A DNA stretch of 20,349 nt from Candidatus Eiseniibacteriota bacterium. GTDB lineage: Bacteria; Eisenbacteria; RBG-16-71-46; JAFGJU01. Where the stretch lies: NCBI GenBank assembly GCA_016928935.1, contig JAFGJU010000155.1, positions 1-20,349 on the forward strand, written 5' to 3'. The position numbers were made by a program, and so were the translations under genes. The notes beneath the pieces are model-generated. The model was not told where the DNA came from, made no database searches, and was given only the letters and a program-made list of their open reading frames with translations. Shown here piece by piece: positions 14,189 through 20,349 of this stretch. Position 1 is the first letter of the stretch, and each line of letters opens with the position of its first letter.

Positions 14189-15649
14189 CTACCTCTTCAC
14201 TACCTCCACCAGCTCGCGTCTGTGGTCGTAGATCCTGACCTCCATCAGCGAGCGGCCCATGGCGTCGTGCGTGGCACAGCCGAGGCACGGGTCGTAGGCC
14301 CTGAAGGCCATCTCCACCATGTTAAGCAGCCCCTCCGTGACCGGAGTGCCTTCCTTTATGAGGCCCTGCGCCGCCTTCTTGATTGACATGTTGATCGGCG
14401 CGTAGTTATTGGTCGTGCCCACGATGAGGTTGGCCTTCTGCACGATGCCTTTCTCGTCGGTCCTGTAGTGGTGGTAGAGGATGCCGCGCGGCGCCTCCAC
14501 ACAGCCCACGCCCTCAGTCGGCGTCTCCTTCGGAATCACGCGTATGTTTGTGCTCGTTATCTCCGGGTCCTGGGCCAGCTCGAGTACTCTCTCGGCCGCG
14601 TACATGATCTCGACGACCCTGGCCCAGTGGGTCGCAAGAGTCTGGTGCACCGGCTTCCCGCCCAGGGTCTTGTACATCTTCTCGTACTCGGCCTGGGCGA
14701 GCGGGGTGGCCATGCCGTCGGCTGCGTTCAGTCTGGCGAGCGGGGCGGCCCTGTACACTCCGCTGTCCTGCCCGTCGACAAACCCCTTCCAGCCGACCTT
14801 CTTCAAGTACGGAAACTTAAGGTAGGTCCACGGCTCCACGTGCTCGGCGATGTGGTTGACGTAGTCCGACGCGTCGAACTTCGCGAACTCCTTGCCGGTG
14901 GTGTCCACCACTCTCACCGTGCCGTCATAGAAGTTGACCTTGTTGTTCTTGTCCACGAGGCCCATGTAGTATGTCTTGTGCGTGAACGCGTCGCTCAGGA
15001 TGAGGTCCACGTAAGCCTTGTTCTTGAGCACGACGTCCTCGAACACCTTGAACGTGAACTTGCCGAACTCCACAAGCTGCTTCCCGATCTCGATGCATCT
15101 CTGCTGTTCGTCCTTGGTGAGCCCCTTGCTCACGCCGCCGGGCAGCCCGCAGACCGGGTGAATGGCCTTTCCGCCCAGCATTGCGACGACCTCATGGCCC
15201 ATCGCCCTCGCCTGTATCACTGTCTTTCCGGCGTCCAGGCCGACCTTTGCAATGAGGCCCAGGATGTTTCTCTCGGCGACCGGCGCCGTGGGCCCCACCA
15301 CGAAGTCGGGGCCGGCAAGGATGTAGAAGTGGGTCGAGTGGTCGGCGACGTAGAACGCACTGTAGAGAAGCTCTCTCAGCTTCTTTGCGGCGCTGGGTGG
15401 GTCGACGTGGAAAACCGCGTCCAGAGTCTTCGTCGAAGCTATGTGATGCGCCTCGGGACAGACTCCGCAGATTCTGGGCGTAATGCGGGCGACCTCCTCG
15501 ACGGGCCTGCCGACGCAGAACTGTTCGAACCCCCTCAGCTCCGGGATTTGAAGGTACGCGTTAGCCAGGTTGCCCTTGTCGTCCAGGAAGAGCTCTATTC
15601 TTCCGTGTCCTTCCAGTCTTGTTATCGGGTCTATCGTTACTCTCTTCAT
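14189..15649 (-). CDS. mvhA: [NiFe] hydrogenase large (catalytic) subunit, MvhA-like group 3c
   Basis: 486 aa. The active-site cysteine motifs are both present: RICGVC (residues 59-64, C61/C64) and DPCLGC (453-458, C455/C458). The N-terminal MKRVTIDPITRLEGHGRIEL is characteristic. After the final CATH (H461) there are 25 more residues, the C-terminal tail removed by a maturation protease, so the precursor matches the protease encoded at 1282. Gene order mvhD-mvhG-mvhA and the MvhD partner point to the cytoplasmic heterodisulfide-reductase-linked group 3c rather than a membrane uptake enzyme. The Shine-Dalgarno AGGAG lies 8 nt before the ATG. The gap to mvhG is 39 bp. Confidence 0.95.
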   Translation of the reverse strand: MKRVTIDPITRLEGHGRIELFLDDKGNLANAYLQIPELRGFEQFCVGRPVEEVARITPRICGVCPEAHHIASTKTLDAVFHVDPPSAAKKLRELLYSAFYVADHSTHFYILAGPDFVVGPTAPVAERNILGLIAKVGLDAGKTVIQARAMGHEVVAMLGGKAIHPVCGLPGGVSKGLTKDEQQRCIEIGKQLVEFGKFTFKVFEDVVLKNKAYVDLILSDAFTHKTYYMGLVDKNNKVNFYDGTVRVVDTTGKEFAKFDASDYVNHIAEHVEPWTYLKFPYLKKVGWKGFVDGQDSGVYRAAPLARLNAADGMATPLAQAEYEKMYKTLGGKPVHQTLATHWARVVEIMYAAERVLELAQDPEITSTNIRVIPKETPTEGVGCVEAPRGILYHHYRTDEKGIVQKANLIVGTTNNYAPINMSIKKAAQGLIKEGTPVTEGLLNMVEMAFRAYDPCLGCATHDAMGRSLMEVRIYDHRRELVEVVKR

Positions 15650-15688
15650 GTTTGTTTCTCCTGTTCAGGCCGTCTTACTCAGCCCGTC

Positions 15689-16675
15689 TCAACCCTTCTT
15701 CCCGTTCCCCTCTATCTTCGTCTTCGCCTGCCGCATCATAGAGTTGGGCAGGCCGAAGCGATACATGTAGCCGACCGGGTCCGGAATCTCATTCAACACT
15801 CTCTCTATCTCGGCCGGGTCGGTAGAATCAACGATTGAACCCAAAGCACTGAGGAGCTTGGCTCCCTGGTCCACGACTTCCGGGGGAGGCCCGTAGCAGC
15901 CCCTGCAGGGCATGTTGGCCTTTATGCAAGGCCTACCGCATCCGTCTCTCGTGGCCGGTCCGGCGCAGATGATGCCCTGTTCGAGGAAACATATCTCCGG
16001 GTCCGGGATGATCTCCCACGGACGGAAGAACTTCTTCACCTTTTTCTCGCTGCGCTTCCTCTCGCATTCGTCGCAAACCGTCTTTGTGCCCGCGCCCACT
16101 ACCGAGCCCTTCGCCGGCAGCTTGCCGGTCACCACGGCTTCCAGAACGGCCCACGTCTGGTCGGCCACCGGCGGGCAACCCGGCACAAAGTAGTCCACGT
16201 CGACGGTCTGGGCCAGGGTTTTCACTCTCTCGTAGAACTCGGGCAGACAAAGCTCTCCCTCCTTCACCATGGTGGAGAGCTGGGGCCGCACGTTGTTAGG
16301 GTTATCGATCGAGGGCGAGTTCTTGTAAACGGTGTCGAGCAGCTCCTCCCTCGGGTACAGGTTCGCGAGCCCCGGTATGCAGCCCTCGCTGGAGCAAGAG
16401 CCGTACGCGACGAGCACCTTGGACTTCTGGCGCAGGAGTTTGGCCATGTGCTCGTTTTCTTCCGTGCGTATTGCTCCGTTGAAAAGACACACGTCGATGT
16501 GCTTGTCGGGCATCGCCTCGACGTCCTTGTACTTGGTGTCCACCGCAACGGGCCAGAACAGGATGTCGCACGCAGCGGCAACGTCCAGAATCTTCTCTTT
16601 GATGTCGAGCACGGCTATTTCACAGCCACCGCAGCTTGCCGCCCAGTAGAGCGCAATCTTCAACTTCTCTGCCAT
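15689..16675 (-). CDS. mvhG: [NiFe] hydrogenase small (electron-transfer) subunit, MvhG-like
   Basis: 328 aa from the ATG at 16675 (MAEKLKIALYWAASCGGCE). This start gives the usual N-terminus and has GGAG 7 nt upstream; a start at 16717 would add 14 atypical residues and run into the mvhD stop region. The proximal [4Fe-4S] cluster motif CGGCE (C15, C18) is followed by YGSCSSEGC and VPGCPP. The C-terminal part has a Cys-rich block (CDEC, CFLEQGIICAG, DGCGRPC, CRGCYG), consistent with further Fe-S clusters. There is no Tat signal, as expected for a cytoplasmic enzyme. It passes electrons from the NiFe site in MvhA towards MvhD and HdrA. Confidence 0.94.
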   Translation of the reverse strand: MAEKLKIALYWAASCGGCEIAVLDIKEKILDVAAACDILFWPVAVDTKYKDVEAMPDKHIDVCLFNGAIRTEENEHMAKLLRQKSKVLVAYGSCSSEGCIPGLANLYPREELLDTVYKNSPSIDNPNNVRPQLSTMVKEGELCLPEFYERVKTLAQTVDVDYFVPGCPPVADQTWAVLEAVVTGKLPAKGSVVGAGTKTVCDECERKRSEKKVKKFFRPWEIIPDPEICFLEQGIICAGPATRDGCGRPCIKANMPCRGCYGPPPEVVDQGAKLLSALGSIVDSTDPAEIERVLNEIPDPVGYMYRFGLPNSMMRQAKTKIEGNGKKG

Positions 16676-16723
16676 CGCCTCACTCCGGTTTTGTGGTGAT
16701 TGGACAATCGTACGCAACGCCGG

Positions 16724-17188
16724 CTACGCGCACTTCGCGTGCACGTGCTCGGCCTTGTCTATCTTCTCAAGCTGCTTCGGCCAGGAGAGCGGCCCCAGTT
16801 TCCGTATGGACTCGGTCATGTCCTTCACCACGTGCGCCCACCTCTCTCCCTCGGACGCCGAGACCCATTCGAGCCTGACCCTCTCCTTTTCGATACCCAG
16901 CTGCTCCAACATCTTCTTCAATAGCGTGTACCGGCCCAGAGCCCTGTAGTTGCCGCTGGTGTAGTGACAATCGCCGGGGTGGCAGCCGGCGATGAGCACG
17001 CCGTCCGCGCCCTCCTTGAGTGCCTTCAGCACAAAAGTAGGGTCGACGCGGCCGGAGCACATGACCCTTATCGGCAGAACGTTCGGCGGGTATTTCATCC
17101 TGCTGGTGCCGGCGAGGTCCGCCCCGGTGTAACTGCACCAACGACAGAGGAAACCGACGATCCTGGGTTCAAAGTTCGCGCTATTCAC
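16724..17188 (-). CDS. mvhD: Hydrogenase iron-sulfur delta subunit MvhD
   Basis: 154 aa. The conserved cysteine pattern FLCRWCSYTGADLAG (C15, C18), RVMCSGRVDP (C44) and GCHPGDCHY (C69, C74) is diagnostic for the MvhD/FlpD family, which carries a [2Fe-2S] cluster and joins MvhAG to HdrA. First gene of mvhDGA, with AAAGGAG about 10 nt before the ATG. It lies 48 bp upstream of mvhG. The C-terminus ends KCA, adding a cysteine outside the conserved set. Its presence beside an HdrA-type protein supports electron flow from H2 to a bifurcating flavin. Confidence 0.95.
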   Translation of the reverse strand: MNSANFEPRIVGFLCRWCSYTGADLAGTSRMKYPPNVLPIRVMCSGRVDPTFVLKALKEGADGVLIAGCHPGDCHYTSGNYRALGRYTLLKKMLEQLGIEKERVRLEWVSASEGERWAHVVKDMTESIRKLGPLSWPKQLEKIDKAEHVHAKCA

Positions 17189-17778
17189 GGAACACTCCTT
17201 TCGGCTTTGAACCGATTTCAGTTAGGACTGTTGCAGTCACCAAGGAGGCTGTTTCGGCAACCGCCTTGGGTTCTCGAGGGACGTCGAGAACCTTCCATCA
17301 TACCACCGTCAACCCACGGAGACAACAAGAAGCGGGGCCCCGAGGGTCAGATCACCCCCTCATACTATTCCTCGCCTCGGGTTCCCGCTTTGAACGCGTC
17401 ACAAGCCGCCATTACAGGATTGGTCATGCTTTATGGTTGGGGGCGTCCCATTGCGGCGGAAGAGGCCTGGCTGCCAAGCGTAGGTCTGCAGTCTGTACCC
17501 GGTCCGCCGCGACGCAATTGGGGCGGGCATCGTTGCCGCGGCCTTTCTGACTTCGTCGTCCACGGGTACGTCCTCTTATCCCGCTCCTTGGGATGTCCCT
17601 CTTACAAGTCGGTACCCGGTCGGCGGTGGCCAGCGGATGCGGCGGTCGCCCGTCTGCCGCGACGGCTCCAATCACTGCAGCGACGAGCAAGCCACATCGT
17701 AGCCCGCAAAGATGCCCCCCCAAACCTTTCCGTAGCACGAACGCGAGCCGTCCGTCTCCGGCCGCGGTTGCGGCCGCG
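17189..17778. other. 590-bp intergenic region between hdrA-like gene and mvhD
   Basis: No convincing gene is found on either strand. Hairpins are visible at 17759-17776 (CGGCCGC/GCGGCCG, directly behind the hdrA stop), 17269-17292 (GGTTCTCGA/TCGAGAACC, 9 bp) and 17240-17269 (CCAAGG..GG/CC..CCTTGG). None has a good T-tract on the minus strand. It probably holds the mvhDGA promoter; the best minus-strand candidate near 17210-17240 is weak. Confidence 0.5.
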
Positions 17779-20349
17779 CTATTCTGTGACCGTCAATGCC
17801 CCTTCGATCTCGGCAAAGATCTGGTCGTCCTCAAACCCGCGCTGTGTCGCTGCTCCGGCGGGACACGCCGCGACGCAGGTGCCACAGCCCTTGCAGGCTG
17901 CCTCCTGCACCACCGAGACGCCCTCCTCCTCGTCGAATTCAATGGCCGAATACGGGCAGAGAGCTATGCACGTCTTGCATCCGCTGCAAATGTCCTTGTC
18001 TATGAACGACGTTATCGGCTCCAGAGTCACCTTGCCGGGGTCTATCAGCGCCAGTGCGTTGGCCGCCGCCGCAGCTCCCTGGGCCACCGAGTCGGGTATG
18101 TCCTTGGGCCCCTGGCAAGCGCCGGCAAGGAAAATGCCGTCGGACGCCGTCTGAACCGGCCCGAGCTTGGGGTGCCTCTCCAGGAAGAAACCTTCGCGGC
18201 TGCAGCCGATGTTGAGCTTTCTGGCGATGTCGGCCGTGTCGGCTCTGGGCTCGAGGCCGTTCCCGAGGATGACCATGTCCACCGGGATTCTCCTCACGAG
18301 TCCCAGCAGCGTGTCCTCGCAGGAAACAACGAGTTTCCCCTGCTCCTCGGGGGATTCGGCCGCGTTGGTGACCTCCGCCGCCTTTCCTCGTATGAAGATG
18401 ACGTCCTCTTCCATGAGCCGGTTGTAGAACTCCTCGTATCCCTTTCCGAAGGCCCTTATGTCGATGTAGAGCTCGTACACCTTCGCGCCCGTCTTTTCTC
18501 TGACCAGGTGGGCGAACTTCATGGAGTACATACAGCAGACGCGCGAGCACCACTCGTTGTAGTTGCGGTCTCTACTGCCTATGCAGTGCAGTATGGCGAC
18601 CGACTCGGGCTTCTTCCCGTTCTTGAGCAGCACTTCGCCGGACGTCGGCCCGCTGGCGTGGCACATCCTCTCGAATTCCAGCCCACTGAGCACGTTGTCG
18701 TATCTGCCGTATCCGAACTGGGGCGCGCGTGCCGCGTTGAAAATGTCGTAGCCCGTGGCCGCAATGATGGCGCCGACGTCGACCTCCACGATCTCGTCAA
18801 CCATCGAGTGGCGGACGGCCTCCTGCTCGCACACCTTGACGCACTCGAGGCAGTCGCAACATGCGCCGCAGTTCAGGCACCGGCTCGCCTCCTCCATCGC
18901 AGTCTTCTCGTCGAAGGCCAGCTCGACCTCGACGAAGCCGGACCTCTTGGCGAGGTCCAGCACAGGCGCGGCTGCCCTGGCCCTGCGGGTCACACCGGCC
19001 TTGGAGACGTCCTTGACTCTCTCCGGCCTCTTCGGGCGGCCTTCCTTCAGGTCAAGCCCGCGGAGCCATCTGTCCATGGACAAAGCGGCTTCCTTGCCGG
19101 CGGCCACGGCGCCGATTACGTCGGCGGGGCCCGACACGGCGTCGCCTCCAGCGAACACACCCTCGATGTTGGTCTGCATGGTCACTGGGTCCACGACCAC
19201 CGTGCCCCATCGCGTGTATTCGACCTCCTTGGGCAGAGTGTTCTTGTCCACCAGCTGCCCGATTGCGATGATGAGGTTGTCCACCTCGACCGTGAACTCC
19301 GAGCCCTTGACCGGCACCGGGCGTCTACGGCCGCTGGCGTCCGGCTCACCCAGCTTCATGCGTATGCACTCGACGCTGGCGAGCTTTCCGGCCTTGGCGT
19401 TCACCTTGACCGGCGCGGCCAGGAAGTGGATCTTCACGCCCTCGAGCTCCATCTCGTGGACCTCGCTCGGCAGAGCCGGCATCTCGGCCCTCGAACGGCG
19501 GTAAATCACGGTCACTTCTTTCGCGCCGAGCCTCAATGAAGTGCGCGCGGCGTCTACGGCGGCGTTTCCGCCTCCCACGATCGCCACCTTGCTGCCGATC
19601 TGGACCTTGGCGCCGGAATTGACCTGGTACAGGAAGTTGAGGCCGTGCAGCACCCCTGGAGTCTCCTCGCCCGGGATGCCCATCTTCTGGCTTATCCAGG
19701 CTCCGGTGGCCAGGAAGACGGCCTTGTAACCCTGGTCCAGCACCTGACGCAGGTTCTTCACGGAGGTGTTGGTCTTTATCTCCACGCCCAGCTCCTGGAC
19801 GTAGGCAATCTCGTTGTCCAGGATGTTCTTCGGGAGACGGAACTCGGGAATGCCGTACCTGAGCAGTCCGCCCGCCTTGGGAGCCGACTCAAACACCGTA
19901 ACCGCGTAACCCTGGCGGACGAGGTCGTAGGCGCAGGCAATTCCAGCCGGGCCGGAACCGACCACGGCTATCTTCTCTGTCTTGGTCTTGCCGATCGGGG
20001 TCGCCTTCTCGCGGCCCGTCTTCAGCTCGTAGTCAGACATGAAGCGCTTGAGCCTCATGATGGAAATGGGCTCGTCTACCTTGCCCCTCTCGCATTCCCC
20101 CTCGCACGGATGCGTGCATACTCTGCCGCACACCCCGGCGAACGGCATGGTCCTCCTCAGGACCTCGAGCGCCTCCTTGAACTTGCCCTTGCCGATAAGG
20201 GCGACGTAGCCGTGGGCGTTTACGCCGGCCGGGCACGTGGCCGCGCAGGGAGGAGTGCCCCGCTTGTCGATCACGTAAGCTCCGGGCACCGCCTGCGGGA
20301 AAGACCTGTAAATGGCCTTCCTCATGCTGAGGCCCGCGTCGAACTCCGA
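17779..20349 (-). CDS. hdrA: HdrA-like flavoprotein with inserted GltD/NfnL-type NAD(P)H module (5' end beyond window)
   Basis: At least 856 codons; the frame stays open to the window edge. The first in-frame ATG is at 20325, but the residues around it (EFDAGL then RKAIY, PFPQAVP-like, VIDK) match the middle of HdrA, so the true start and N-terminal FAD motif lie outside. Numbering from 20325: residues 24-475 form a GltD/NfnL-like module with cluster cysteines C27, C31, C66, C70, C74 and C78, FAD motif GSGPAG (123-128), NAD(P) motif VGGGNAAVDAA (250-260), YRRSRAEMPA, and a closing FAD motif FAGGDAVSGP. HdrA sequence then resumes: Cys-rich CLNCGACCDCLEC (483-495), VDVGAIIAATGYD, SRVCCMYSMKFAH, RAFGKGYEEFY and GIFLAGACQGPKDIPDSVAQG. 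Two ferredoxin clusters follow (C780/783/786/790 and C811/814/817/821). Likely role: flavin-based electron distribution between MvhDGA, ferredoxin and NAD(P)H. Confidence 0.92.
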   Translation of the reverse strand, partial: SEFDAGLSMRKAIYRSFPQAVPGAYVIDKRGTPPCAATCPAGVNAHGYVALIGKGKFKEALEVLRRTMPFAGVCGRVCTHPCEGECERGKVDEPISIMRLKRFMSDYELKTGREKATPIGKTKTEKIAVVGSGPAGIACAYDLVRQGYAVTVFESAPKAGGLLRYGIPEFRLPKNILDNEIAYVQELGVEIKTNTSVKNLRQVLDQGYKAVFLATGAWISQKMGIPGEETPGVLHGLNFLYQVNSGAKVQIGSKVAIVGGGNAAVDAARTSLRLGAKEVTVIYRRSRAEMPALPSEVHEMELEGVKIHFLAAPVKVNAKAGKLASVECIRMKLGEPDASGRRRPVPVKGSEFTVEVDNLIIAIGQLVDKNTLPKEVEYTRWGTVVVDPVTMQTNIEGVFAGGDAVSGPADVIGAVAAGKEAALSMDRWLRGLDLKEGRPKRPERVKDVSKAGVTRRARAAAPVLDLAKRSGFVEVELAFDEKTAMEEASRCLNCGACCDCLECVKVCEQEAVRHSMVDEIVEVDVGAIIAATGYDIFNAARAPQFGYGRYDNVLSGLEFERMCHASGPTSGEVLLKNGKKPESVAILHCIGSRDRNYNEWCSRVCCMYSMKFAHLVREKTGAKVYELYIDIRAFGKGYEEFYNRLMEEDVIFIRGKAAEVTNAAESPEEQGKLVVSCEDTLLGLVRRIPVDMVILGNGLEPRADTADIARKLNIGCSREGFFLERHPKLGPVQTASDGIFLAGACQGPKDIPDSVAQGAAAAANALALIDPGKVTLEPITSFIDKDICSGCKTCIALCPYSAIEFDEEEGVSVVQEAACKGCGTCVAACPAGAATQRGFEDDQIFAEIEGALTVTE

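Noticed and set aside
17593..19539. 648-codon plus-strand open frame
   Set aside because: It is antisense to the hdrA-like gene, whose Fe-S and nucleotide-binding motifs are unmistakable.
1..20349. CRISPR array or insertion sequence
   Set aside because: No run of regularly spaced repeats and no transposase or integrase reading frame is seen anywhere in the window.

Overview
The window is a GC-rich, gene-dense stretch from what looks like an anaerobic, H2-metabolising, Gram-negative-type (diderm) bacterium. The diderm inference rests on a membrane-fusion lipoprotein with two RND pumps. The anaerobe inference rests on an MvhADG-type [NiFe] hydrogenase, an HdrA-type flavoprotein and a HydE-type radical SAM maturase. 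The one tRNA does not encode its CCA end. I cannot assign a phylum from sequence alone; an uncultivated lineage is plausible.

Left end (1-1090): a small antitoxin/toxin pair (excisionase-like HTH protein plus Doc/Fic toxin) lies between an intact minus-strand tRNA-Leu(CAA) and a detached 30-bp copy of that tRNA's 3' end. This is the footprint of site-specific integration at a tRNA gene. An autoregulatory operator precedes the pair and two tandem palindromes follow it.

1280-3260: a [NiFe]-hydrogenase maturation protease, apparently on a leaderless mRNA. Next come a sigma54-like promoter, a predicted exported or lipid-anchored protein with a six-cysteine C-terminal domain resembling halocin-C8-type peptides, and a small multi-TM partner.

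3256-11101 (minus strand): an efflux operon of one membrane-fusion lipoprotein and two different RND subunits, the first with a large extra cytoplasmic segment. Upstream is hydE (11289-12392).

12393-14188: a decayed gene fragment, a NYN-domain nuclease whose start codon sits directly behind a strong promoter, a short two-hairpin RNA and an intrinsic terminator, and then further minus-strand terminators. The promoter-RNA-terminator-nuclease layout is the most unusual signal in the window and resembles type III toxin-antitoxin or attenuation systems.

14189-20349 (minus strand): hydrogenase subunits mvhD-mvhG-mvhA form one operon ending in an intrinsic terminator. About 590 bp upstream lies the 3' part of an HdrA-like gene, cut by the window end, with a GltD/NfnL-like NAD(P)H:FAD module inserted inside HdrA. 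Together these suggest a hydrogenase-linked, possibly flavin-bifurcating complex that can exchange electrons between H2, ferredoxin and NAD(P)H. The maturation protease at 1282 probably processes MvhA, which keeps a cleavable C-terminal tail. No hdrB or hdrC is visible.
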